From Clostridiales bacterium (lineage in GTDB: Bacteria > Bacillota > Clostridia > Saccharofermentanales > Saccharofermentanaceae), in NCBI GenBank assembly GCA_003543635.1, contig DNAE01000146.1:936-6331 (forward strand): 5,396 bases of DNA, written 5' to 3'. The position numbers and the translations under genes were made by a program. The first letter of the stretch is position 1. Each line of letters opens with the position of its first letter. The notes under the pieces were generated by a model. That model was not told the origin of the DNA and did not search any database. It saw only the letters and a list, made by a program, of their open reading frames with translations. Shown piece after piece: positions 1-5,396 of this stretch.

Positions 1-1374
1 GGCATGGTGCATCAGCACTTCAAGCTGGTGGACTGCATGAGCGCCGCCGACAACATACTCATAGGTAAGAAGGATAAGGGTAGTAAGTTCTTTCTCCGGA
101 AAGACAGATATAAAGAGATAGAAAAGATAGCCGAGAGATTCGGCTTTGAGATAGATGCGACAAAGCTCGTCTCCAACATGGCGGTCTCCGAGAAGCAGAC
201 CCTGGAGATAATAAAGGTGCTCTACTACGGAGCCAAGACCATAATCCTGGACGAACCCACCGCGGTCCTGACGATCCAGGAGACCAGGAAGCTTTTCGAC
301 GTCCTCCGCAAGATGAAGGAGGAGGGCCATTCCATAATAATCATCACCCACAAGCTGAACGAGGTCATGGAGATATCCGACAGGGTAGCCGTGCTCCGCA
401 AGGGTGAATATATAGGGACCGTGGAAACGAAGAACACCACCGAGAAGGAATTGACCGAACTCATGGTGGGAAGAAAGATAGACCTCAACATCGACAGACC
501 GAAGATGGATAAGACCAAGCCTCTCCTTGAGATCAGGGATCTCACCGTGAAGAGCGACGAGGGCACCATCGCCGTGGACAAGATGAGTTTCTATATAAGG
601 GGCGGCGAGGTCCTGGGTGTCGCCGGCATCGCGGGATCCGGTCAGAAGGAACTCTGTGAGGCGATCGCGGGACTCCGTAAGGCCGAGGGAGGCAAGATCA
701 TCCACAAGGGTGAGAATGTCGCGGGGCTCTCCGCCAAGAAGATCTTCGAGAAGGGAATAGCCATGAGCTTCATCCCCGAGGATCGACTGGGTATGGGACT
801 TGCACCCTCCCTTTCCATAACTGATAACGTGATCCTTAAGAAGTACTCCGACGGAAAGGGCATATTCGTTGACCGTAAGAGCGGCAGGAAGGAAGCCGAG
901 GAGATAATCAAGGAACTTGATATCGTGACCCCCTCCGCCGACACCCCCGTCAGAAGACTTTCCGGAGGTAATGTCCAGAAGGTGCTCCTGGGCCGTGAGA
1001 TCAAGTCATCTCCCAATGTCCTCATCACCGCCTATCCCGTAAGGGGCCTGGATATCAATTCCTCTTACATGATCTATAACACCATAAACGAGCAGAAGAA
1101 AAAAGGCGTCGGTGTCCTGTTCGTGGGAGAGGACCTGGATGTTATGCTGGCCCTCTGCGATAAGATAATGGTAATGTGCAGGGGCGCTCTCATGGGCGTC
1201 GTCCGTACCGATCACACCAACAAGGAAGAGATCGGACTCATGATGACGGGTTCGCTCAACAAGGTCGTTTTGAATGACGGTAAGATAGCGGGTATCGCAA
1301 GGGACTCCAACCTCACGGAGGAGGAGTGGGAACAGGCAAGGACGATAGCCGATTCGGAGGGTGATAATGAGTAA
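1..1374 (+). CDS. nupO: Nucleoside-type ABC importer, tandem-domain ATPase (NupO/YufO-like), 5' partial
   Basis: This subunit hydrolyses ATP on the inner face of the membrane to power uptake by the two permeases encoded directly downstream. The frame is open from base 1, and the first ATG (base 4) is internal, because GMVHQHF is the Q-loop region of this family. About 50 residues including the first Walker A are therefore missing at the left edge. Residues are counted from that Met. Domain 1 has a signature-like VSNMAVSEKQ at about 56-65, Walker B TIILDEP at 79-85 and the H-loop His116. Domain 2 starts near 174. It has a Walker A-like GIAGSGQKE at 208-216 without the usual Lys-Ser/Thr, IPEDRLGMG at 258-265, signature LSGGN at 319-323, and a Walker B-like ITAYPVRGLD without the usual Asp-Glu. 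A degenerate second domain is usual for BMP-type nucleoside importers. The family call is firm; nucleoside specificity is inferred. A sugar importer of the RbsA type is the alternative, but those usually keep a better second Walker B. Confidence 0.93.
   Translation, partial: GMVHQHFKLVDCMSAADNILIGKKDKGSKFFLRKDRYKEIEKIAERFGFEIDATKLVSNMAVSEKQTLEIIKVLYYGAKTIILDEPTAVLTIQETRKLFDVLRKMKEEGHSIIIITHKLNEVMEISDRVAVLRKGEYIGTVETKNTTEKELTELMVGRKIDLNIDRPKMDKTKPLLEIRDLTVKSDEGTIAVDKMSFYIRGGEVLGVAGIAGSGQKELCEAIAGLRKAEGGKIIHKGENVAGLSAKKIFEKGIAMSFIPEDRLGMGLAPSLSITDNVILKKYSDGKGIFVDRKSGRKEAEEIIKELDIVTPSADTPVRRLSGGNVQKVLLGREIKSSPNVLITAYPVRGLDINSSYMIYNTINEQKKKGVGVLFVGEDLDVMLALCDKIMVMCRGALMGVVRTDHTNKEEIGLMMTGSLNKVVLNDGKIAGIARDSNLTEEEWEQARTIADSEGDNE
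1356..1360 (+). promoter_or_regulatory. Ribosome binding site that decides the permease start
   Basis: GGAGG lies six bases before ATG 1367 and directly abuts GTG 1361 in the same frame. The spacing supports ATG 1367 as the start and leaves GTG 1361 with no room for initiation. The site lies inside the ATPase gene, so the two genes are probably translationally coupled. Confidence 0.75.
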
Positions 1375-2473
1375 GCTTCATCTGGTAAGGCGGACGGACC
1401 TGCCGTTCTTCAAAAAGGTCCTGTTATATGTCCTCAGCATAGTCCTGTCGCTCTGCATAGGCGCGGTACTCCTGGCGGCCCTGGGGATCGACCCCGTGGC
1501 CTACTATAAGAATATGCTGACCATAGGTCTTCTCGGAAATAAGTATCCGGGAAAGAGTATCGAGGGATTCCTTAAGATATTCGTACCGTTGCTCATAGTT
1601 TCCCTGGCGCTGGCCCTGTCCTTCCGGATGAAGTTCTGGAATGTCGGAGGTGAGGGTGAGTTTATCGCAGGTGCCATCATGGCCGCCTGGGTCGCCTTTA
1701 AGTTCGGGGATCTTCCCACCCCGGTGGTGATCCTCATGATGTCCCTTTCCGCCGCCCTGGCATCGGGTATCATCGGTCTTGCCGTTGCCTGGCTCAAGAT
1801 CAAGTTCAACACCAACGAGACCCTTGTCACCCTCATGATCAACTACATAATGCTCTATGTCATAAGATATCTCGGCGAGACGAAGGCCGACTGGAACTTC
1901 TTCCTGAGGGAGGATTCCGAGAGACCCATCTTCGGTAAGTTCCCGGATAATGCCACCATGCCCGCCATAAAGATCGGAAACTTCAATCTGCTCTATACGG
2001 TGCCCGTCGCCGCGATCATCGCCGTGATCATCTATTTCTACTTGAAGAAGACAAAGCAGGGATATGAGATAGCCGTAGTCGGAGACAGCAGCGATACCGC
2101 AAGATATGCTGGCATCAACGTTAAGAAGGTCATACTGAGGACCATGTTCATCTCCGCGGCTCTGGTGGGTCTTGCAGGTGCCTTCACCGCATCCTCCTCA
2201 GCTACCATATCCTCTTCGATAACGAATAATGTGGGATGGACGGGTGTCATCGTCGCCTGGCTCGCCAAGCTGTCGACCCCGGGCATCGCCATCGCATCCT
2301 TCCTGATATCCATCCTTCAGTACGGATGTCAGGCTGCGGCAACTTCCTATCCGGCCATTGACCGTAACTATGCGGATCTCCTTCAGGGCTTGATCCTGTT
2401 CTCTATCCTGGCCGCGGATTTCTTCATCAACTTCAAGATAGCGAAGAAAAAGAAGGAGGATAAATATGCTTGA
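1367..2473 (+). CDS. nupP: ABC importer permease 1 (NupP/YufP-like, BPD_transp_2 family)
   Basis: This is an integral membrane permease of 368 residues, forming half of the channel of a nucleoside-type ABC importer. A short basic N-terminus is followed by a hydrophobic helix at about 18-40. Others lie at about 68-86, 98-112, 119-142, 150-168, 207-226, 258-276, 291-319 and 338-356. Family hallmarks are the MKFWNVGGEGEF turn at about 88-99, the KFNTNETLVTLMINY segment at 146-160, and the cytoplasmic loop ending in DTARYAGINVKK at about 243-254, which would contact the ATPase. A polar stretch at about 171-206 is probably extracellular. The gene overlaps the ATPase gene by 8 bases (ATGAGTAA), and the next permease overlaps its end by 8. 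The start was chosen by ribosome-binding-site spacing; GTG 1361 would add two residues. Length fits the NupP family. The substrate is not proven by sequence; nucleosides are the family's best-known cargo. Confidence 0.92.
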   Translation: MSKLHLVRRTDLPFFKKVLLYVLSIVLSLCIGAVLLAALGIDPVAYYKNMLTIGLLGNKYPGKSIEGFLKIFVPLLIVSLALALSFRMKFWNVGGEGEFIAGAIMAAWVAFKFGDLPTPVVILMMSLSAALASGIIGLAVAWLKIKFNTNETLVTLMINYIMLYVIRYLGETKADWNFFLREDSERPIFGKFPDNATMPAIKIGNFNLLYTVPVAAIIAVIIYFYLKKTKQGYEIAVVGDSSDTARYAGINVKKVILRTMFISAALVGLAGAFTASSSATISSSITNNVGWTGVIVAWLAKLSTPGIAIASFLISILQYGCQAAATSYPAIDRNYADLLQGLILFSILAADFFINFKIAKKKKEDKYA

Positions 2474-3452
2474 TGTAATAACTCTCTTCATCTTCAATAT
2501 CGTCATATACAGCATCCCGCTCCTTTACGGTACGACGGGTGAGATCATAACCGAGAAATCGGGAAGCCTTAACCTGGGCGTAGAGGGAATCATGGCCATC
2601 GGTGCCGTATTCGGATATCTTGCCGGATGCAGAGCCGATTCCTTCCCCCTGGCAGTACTGGTGAGCTTTCTTACCGCTGCCGCCGTGGGAATGATCTTCT
2701 CGCTTTTCACGGTGACGCTACAGGCAAACCAGAACGTCACGGGCCTTACCATAACCACCTTCGGTGTTGCCATGTATTTCTTCATCGGCAACGGTCTCGG
2801 ACAGGACTGGCCCGTCTATAAGGCATCTGAAAACCTTGTTAAGGGCTTTTCCAATATCAACATACCGCTGCTTTCGAAGATCCCAGTTATCGGAAAGGCA
2901 TTCTTCTCCCATAACATCCTGGTCTATCTGGCGGTGATCATCTCCGTCGTCGTTTGGATCTACTTCGAGAAGACGACACCGGGCCTCAGGCTCCGTGCCA
3001 TAGGCGAGAATCCCGGTGCCGCGGATTCCATGGGCGTAAAGGTGACTCTCTACAAGTACATCCACGTTATGCTGGGATCCGGAATAATGGGTATCGGCGG
3101 ACTTTACATGGGTCTTAACATGGGCGGTACCTTCGAGGGATCCAACTGCTGGATCAACGGTTACGGATGGATCGCCATAGCCCTCGTCATCTTCGCGAAC
3201 TGGAGCACCGCAAGGGCCATATTCGGAACCTTCGTATTCGGTTTCTTCAATACCCTCAGGGTATATAACACGCCCCTGTCGACCACATTCCCGAGAGCTT
3301 TGGGATGGCTGTCCAAGATCCCGGCGCAGTTCTTCTCGGCACTGCCCTTCATCATCACTCTCTTAGTCCTCATAATCGATTCCGTAAGGAAGGATAAGAA
3401 GAGTAACGAGCCTGCTGCCAAGGGACTTAACTATTATCGAGAAGACCGCTGA
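2466..3452 (+). CDS. nupQ: ABC importer permease 2 (NupQ/YufQ-like, BPD_transp_2 family)
   Basis: This is the second membrane permease of the importer, 328 residues, expected to pair with the permease encoded just upstream. Two motifs identify the family. EKSGSLNLGVEGIM at about 30-43 matches the E-x-x-G-x-x-N-x-G-x-E-G turn of these permeases. TPGLRLRAIGENPGAADSMG at about 171-190 is the cytoplasmic loop that meets the ATPase. Hydrophobic segments lie at about 3-20, 38-54, 61-85, 92-110, 150-167, 200-217, 233-245, 250-263 and 289-306. The C-terminus is short and basic. The gene starts at ATG 2466, inside the end of the preceding gene (8-base overlap), behind AAGGAGGA at 2453-2460. It is the last gene of the operon in this window. 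No good hairpin-plus-T-run terminator follows its stop. It is slightly longer than Bacillus YufQ, through its C-terminal tail. Confidence 0.92.
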   Translation: MLDVITLFIFNIVIYSIPLLYGTTGEIITEKSGSLNLGVEGIMAIGAVFGYLAGCRADSFPLAVLVSFLTAAAVGMIFSLFTVTLQANQNVTGLTITTFGVAMYFFIGNGLGQDWPVYKASENLVKGFSNINIPLLSKIPVIGKAFFSHNILVYLAVIISVVVWIYFEKTTPGLRLRAIGENPGAADSMGVKVTLYKYIHVMLGSGIMGIGGLYMGLNMGGTFEGSNCWINGYGWIAIALVIFANWSTARAIFGTFVFGFFNTLRVYNTPLSTTFPRALGWLSKIPAQFFSALPFIITLLVLIIDSVRKDKKSNEPAAKGLNYYREDR

Positions 3453-3501
3453 CAGGTTAACCGTTTACTGTTTGTTTACAGCGCTTCGTTGTTCATGGTT
3501 G

Positions 3502-3745
3502 TTATAATCCACAATATAAGATGCGGATCAGGTGCATCACGGTAAGAGTCAAAGAGTTATTGAAGATGTATCTGGGACCTTTCTCCTTGTCGTAGGGTTC
3601 GACCTTCATGATGTAACCCGTGGGCTGGTGGGGATCGCAGTTGTATTTGGACTTAGCCGTGGACCTGAAGGCCCTTGAATCCGGTCAGGAAGGCTTCGCA
3701 GTTCATGTCGTAGAGTTCATCCATGTCCTGAACCTTCTTCCACAT
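3502..3745 (-). pseudogene. Frameshifted reverse-strand coding remnant, unknown family (about 80 codons)
   Basis: Read on the minus strand, ATG 3745-3743 opens a 30-codon frame (MWKKVQDMDELYDMNCEAFL and onwards) that stops at TAA 3655-3653. A second minus frame is open from about 3683 and continues as RSTAKSKYNCDPHQPTGYIM, then KVEPYDKEKGPRYIFNNS, to a stop at 3504-3502. Dropping one base near 3670-3676 (GGG on the minus strand) joins them into an 80-residue protein reading through GFKAFRSTAKSK. Both halves look like real protein, with normal composition and codons ending in C or G. The coding character extends upstream of the ATG (VVQYPKEEREL) to an in-frame TAA at 3787-3785, so the N-terminus may be lost. 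Minus-strand AAGGAGGAG (3763-3755) lies before the ATG and sits in the loop of a possible CCCG/CGGG hairpin. I do not recognise the family. A sequencing error in an intact small gene is the alternative. Confidence 0.55.
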
Positions 3746-3784
3746 CAGTTCCCGCTCCTCCTTCGGGTATTGTACTACAAATGA

Positions 3785-3798
3785 TTAGCTATTGCTAA
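3785..3798. repeat. Operator-like inverted repeat TTAGC-N4-GCTAA
   Basis: The arms TTAGC (3785-3789) and GCTAA (3794-3798) are exact inverted repeats separated by TATT. The repeat covers the place where a -35 element would lie relative to the TATAAT at 3809-3814, a typical position for a repressor site. The right arm continues as GCTAACCTA, which resembles half of a DtxR/IdeR-type box, but the left side fits that consensus poorly. I therefore do not name a regulator. Confidence 0.4.
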
Positions 3799-3808
3799 CC
3801 TATAGGTG

Positions 3809-3814
3809 TATAAT
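3809..3814 (+). promoter_or_regulatory. Probable -10 element of the ATC-hydrolase gene
   Basis: A perfect TATAAT hexamer lies 29 bases before the ATG of the next gene. No good -35 exists at 16-18 bases upstream: TTAGCT at 3785-3790 (18-base spacer) and TAGCTA at 3786-3791 (17-base spacer) are poor matches. The promoter may be weak or need an activator. AGGGAG at 3831-3836 is the ribosome binding site, seven bases before ATG 3844. Confidence 0.55.
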
Positions 3815-3843
3815 CCCATGAGAAAGCAAAAGGGAGATACCAT

Positions 3844-4461
3844 ATGAACTTTAACGATAAAGCGGAAAAGACCATGAAGGGGAAGACCTTCATAGAAGGA
3901 GAGATCAAGAGACGTCTGTCCCCGGAGATGAGCTCCAAGGTATGGAGGGATGCGACCTTAAGGCTTGCCCGGATGTATGAGGAGCATCAGGGACTTTCCA
4001 AGGGAGTCGCCTTCCATACGAACAAATTCATTTTTCCCGCGGCCGCCATATATCTGTCCCTTAAGGAGTATGCTCCCGATGAGGCTTATGACATATTGAA
4101 GTTCACCATGAAGGCCAAGTCCGAGAGTATGGGCTGTTCCATTGCGAAGATGACGAGGATCCCCGGATTCAAGCGGTTCTTCCTTTTTATGTGGGACAAG
4201 ATCAGCCACAGCATGTTCAGTGAGAAGTCCGGATTCAAGAATGTCTTCTATCCGAAGAAGAAGGGCGAGTTCAGGATGGACATCACGGAGTGCCCCTACC
4301 ATAAGTATCTGAAGGAGGCGGGGTGTCCCGAGATAAATATCCTGTTCTGCGAGAATGATGTATACCAGTACGGCAACCTCCCGGGTTTGAAGTTCGTGAG
4401 AACGAAGACCATCGGTGCCGGTGATGAGTTGTGCGATTTTAAGATGGAATTGTACCATTAA
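3844..4461 (+). CDS. L-2-amino-thiazoline-4-carboxylic acid (ATC) hydrolase family protein
   Basis: This 205-residue soluble protein has no signal peptide or membrane span. The family is named for a Pseudomonas enzyme that opens the thiazoline ring of ATC on the way to L-cysteine. In Clostridia such proteins are common and their true substrate is generally unknown. The C-terminal half carries the family pattern: ITECPYHKYLKEAGCPEI at about 147-164, then LFCENDVYQYGNLPGLKF at 167-184, then RTKTIGAGDELCDFKM at 186-201. Four cysteines (Cys150, 161, 169 and 197) sit in these segments. The N-terminal half is probably mostly helical, with a hydrophobic IFPAAAIYLSLKEY helix at about 63-76. The start is ATG 3844, behind AGGGAG with a seven-base gap. 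The gene follows a TATAAT and an operator-like palindrome, and is probably cotranscribed with the HIRAN gene 53 bases downstream. Family assignment is fairly sure; the reaction in this organism is not. Confidence 0.8.
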   Translation: MNFNDKAEKTMKGKTFIEGEIKRRLSPEMSSKVWRDATLRLARMYEEHQGLSKGVAFHTNKFIFPAAAIYLSLKEYAPDEAYDILKFTMKAKSESMGCSIAKMTRIPGFKRFFLFMWDKISHSMFSEKSGFKNVFYPKKKGEFRMDITECPYHKYLKEAGCPEINILFCENDVYQYGNLPGLKFVRTKTIGAGDELCDFKMELYH

Positions 4462-4514
4462 TGACTCTTCCTCCGTGATACCATGGGGTCACAACAGGAA
4501 AGGAGGAAAGAGCC

Positions 4515-4811
4515 ATGAAAGGTTTTCACATCACGATCACGGGTACCGGATACAGATTCGGGAACGAATTCCTGAAGGAGGGTACCAAGGTCAAGCTCAT
4601 CAAAGAGCCCGATAACAAGTATGATAATGAAGCCATAAGGGTTGAGCTCTCTCCGCTGGGTACGATCGGATACGTGGCTAACAGCTGCAAGACGGTTGCC
4701 GGAACATGCGCAAGTGCCGGAAGGCTCTACGATAAGATCGGCAAGAAGGCAAACGCCAAGATCGAGATGATCATCCCCGGCGGCGCCATCGCATATGTAA
4801 AGTTTGATTAA
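4515..4811 (+). CDS. Small stand-alone HIRAN-domain protein
   Basis: This 98-residue protein consists of little more than one HIRAN domain. That domain is known from the N-terminus of HLTF/Rad5-type helicases, where it binds 3' ends of single-stranded DNA, and also as a stand-alone protein in bacteria. The diagnostic stretch runs from about 20 to 53: hydrophobic LKEGTKVKLIKEPDNKYD, then NEAIRVE, then a short turn and GTIGYVAN. A beta-rich N-terminus (FHITITGTGYRF) and a C-terminal strand (AKIEMIIPGGAIAYVKFD) complete a small barrel-like fold. There is no helicase or nuclease domain. AGGAGG at 4501-4506 lies eight bases before ATG 4515. No promoter is evident in the 53 bases after the ATC-hydrolase gene, so cotranscription is likely, and a strong terminator follows. 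A role in DNA binding or repair is inferred from the domain and from the neighbouring SOS polymerase; it is not shown by the sequence. Confidence 0.82.
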   Translation: MKGFHITITGTGYRFGNEFLKEGTKVKLIKEPDNKYDNEAIRVELSPLGTIGYVANSCKTVAGTCASAGRLYDKIGKKANAKIEMIIPGGAIAYVKFD

Positions 4812-4837
4812 GTTCATTTTTTGTACCTTCTGGCAGG

Positions 4838-4865
4838 AACGCCGTGACCGGGTCGCGGCGTTTTT
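4838..4865 (+). terminator. Rho-independent terminator after the HIRAN gene
   Basis: The arm AACGCCGTGAC (4838-4848) pairs with GTCGCGGCGTT (4852-4862) through 11 pairs, including one T-G wobble, around a CGG loop. A run of five T at 4861-4865 follows. It lies 27 bases after the HIRAN stop and separates that unit from the polymerase gene. Confidence 0.9.
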
Positions 4866-4876
4866 GCTTTCCCGTA

Positions 4877-4905
4877 TTGAATAACGGGAGGAGGCGTGCT
4901 ATCAT
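4877..4905 (+). promoter_or_regulatory. Sigma-A-type promoter of the Y-family polymerase gene
   Basis: TTGAAT (4877-4882) and TATCAT (4900-4905) match the -35 and -10 consensus at four and five of six bases, with an ideal 17-base spacer. Transcription would start near 4912, about 30 bases before the ATG. The -35 lies within a small interrupted palindrome, CCCGT-N8-ACGGG (4871-4888), of unknown meaning. Confidence 0.75.
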
Positions 4906-4915
4906 CTGAATATAG

Positions 4916-4929
4916 CAAACAAATGTTCT
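4916..4929. promoter_or_regulatory. LexA (SOS/DinR) box
   Basis: CAAACAAATGTTCT fits the Gram-positive LexA consensus CGAACRNRYGTTYC at 12 of 14 positions. The core reads AAAC-N4-GTTC against GAAC-N4-GTTC. It starts just downstream of the expected transcription start and ends 13 bases before the polymerase ATG, so LexA bound here should block transcription until DNA damage removes it. The position and the gene downstream make chance unlikely. Confidence 0.75.
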
Positions 4930-4942
4930 ACCAGGAGAGCGC

Positions 4943-5396
4943 ATGAGGACTATCCTTCATTCCGACATGAATAACTGTTATGCCAGTATCGAGCTGCTCC
5001 ACCGCCCGGAACTGCGGGGAATGCCCCTTGCCGTGGGCGGGGACCCGGAGGCCCGCCACGGGATAGTCCTTGCCAAGGACCAGATCGCCAAGAAGGCGGG
5101 GGTCAAGACGGGGATGGCCCTTTGGGAGGCAAGGCAGGTCTGCCCGGATATAGTCTTCGTTCCGCCGCGCATGGATCTTTACCTTCGTTTCTCAAAGCTT
5201 GCCCATAACATATATGCCGACTATACGGATCAGCAGGAGGCCTTCGGTGTGGACGAGTCCTGGCTGGATGTTACGGGGAGCAATGTCTTCGGGGGTGACG
5301 GCTTTCTCATTGCCGAGGATATAAGGCGGCGTTTTAAGAACGAACTCGGGGTGACGGTGAGCGTCGGGGTGTCCTGGAACAAGATCTTTGCCAAGT
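4943..5396 (+). CDS. dinB: Y-family DNA polymerase IV (DinB-like), 3' partial
   Basis: This is a translesion DNA polymerase, which copies past damaged template bases at low fidelity. The first 151 codons are present; the family is usually 350-420 residues, so thumb and little-finger domains lie beyond the right edge. Residues 4-17 (ILHSDMNNCYASIE) hold metal ligand Asp8 and Tyr13 at the steric-gate position that excludes ribonucleotides. The catalytic pair Asp104-Glu105 lies in FGVDESWLDVTGS. VSWNKIFAK near 143-151 is the conserved palm segment. Asp8, Asp104 and Glu105 are all present, so the enzyme should be active. Cys12 replaces the aromatic residue that often precedes the steric gate. The start is ATG 4943 behind AGGAG at 4933-4937. 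The gene has its own promoter, and a LexA box points to SOS control. Pol IV/DinB is the best call; a UvrX/ImpB-type Pol V catalytic subunit cannot be excluded without the C-terminus. Confidence 0.93.
   Translation, partial: MRTILHSDMNNCYASIELLHRPELRGMPLAVGGDPEARHGIVLAKDQIAKKAGVKTGMALWEARQVCPDIVFVPPRMDLYLRFSKLAHNIYADYTDQQEAFGVDESWLDVTGSNVFGGDGFLIAEDIRRRFKNELGVTVSVGVSWNKIFAK

Larger units (their letters stand above)
3453..3843. other. Spacer without an intact gene
   Basis: This is the longest stretch without an intact gene. It begins with a perfect 8-base palindrome GGTTAACC (3455-3462) and a weak CTGT-N6-ACAG hairpin (3468-3481) without a T-run, so I do not call a terminator for the transporter operon. 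Bases 3502-3745 hold a reverse-strand coding remnant with a frameshift. Bases 3785-3843 hold an inverted repeat, a -10 hexamer and the ribosome binding site of the next gene. I see no convincing structured RNA or riboswitch. Confidence 0.7.

Noticed and set aside
642..1028. Minus-strand open frame opposite the ATPase gene
   Set aside because: It mirrors the conserved second ATPase domain; the Ser- and Leu-rich composition is typical of a shadow frame.
3455..3481. GGTTAACC palindrome and CTGT-N6-ACAG hairpin as a terminator of the transporter operon
   Set aside because: The stems are short and AT-rich and no T-run follows.
3475..3508. TTTACA (3475-3480) and TATAAT (3503-3508) as a promoter after the transporter operon
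   Set aside because: The spacer is 22 bases, too long for a sigma-A promoter, and no + strand gene follows closely.
3818..3847. Nine-codon leader peptide MRKQKGDTI overlapping the ATC-hydrolase start
   Set aside because: It has no ribosome binding site, and its ATG lies at or before the expected transcription start from the TATAAT.
3958..4458. Long minus-strand open frame of 166 codons opposite the ATC-hydrolase gene
   Set aside because: It lies almost wholly within the recognised + strand gene, lacks a convincing ribosome binding site, and its sequence resembles no family I know; it is a shadow frame.
4471..4494. GTGA...TCAC hairpin around CCATGG between the ATC-hydrolase and HIRAN genes
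   Set aside because: Only four clean pairs plus mismatches and no T-run; not a credible terminator or attenuator.

Overview
The window looks like a chromosomal segment of a Gram-positive anaerobe of the Clostridia, most plausibly Lachnospiraceae. This is an inference from strong AGGAGG-type ribosome binding sites, roughly balanced GC by eye, frequent ATA and AGG codons, a LexA box of the Bacillus/Clostridium type, and the protein families present. No rRNA, tRNA, CRISPR array, insertion sequence or phage gene is visible. Every intact gene is on the + strand.

Positions 1-3452 hold the distal part of a nucleoside-type ABC importer operon of the BMP/NupNOPQ class. It has a tandem-domain ATPase cut by the left window edge, then two BPD_transp_2 permeases, each overlapping the gene before it by 8 bases. 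The lipoprotein that normally binds the substrate is not in the window and would be expected upstream. The two permeases and the double ATPase would form one importer, probably for purine or pyrimidine nucleosides.

Positions 3453-3843 form a spacer of about 390 bases without an intact gene. It contains a reverse-strand coding remnant with one apparent frameshift (3745 down to 3502). It ends with a promoter-like -10 and an inverted repeat, TTAGC-N4-GCTAA, placed like an operator for the next gene.

Positions 3844-4865 hold a probable two-gene unit. The first gene is a protein of the L-2-amino-thiazoline-4-carboxylic acid hydrolase family. The second is a small stand-alone HIRAN-domain protein. 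A strong Rho-independent terminator follows.

Positions 4871-5396 hold a sigma-A-type promoter, a LexA (SOS) box just downstream of the expected transcription start, and the first 151 codons of a Y-family DNA polymerase (DinB/Pol IV-like), cut by the right edge. The arrangement argues for damage-inducible translesion synthesis.

The window is mostly ordinary. The observations most worth checking are the frameshifted antisense remnant, the palindrome before the ATC-hydrolase gene, the SOS box of the polymerase, and the split between degenerate and canonical ATP sites in the transporter ATPase. I do not see convincing evidence of a new defence or mobile system.
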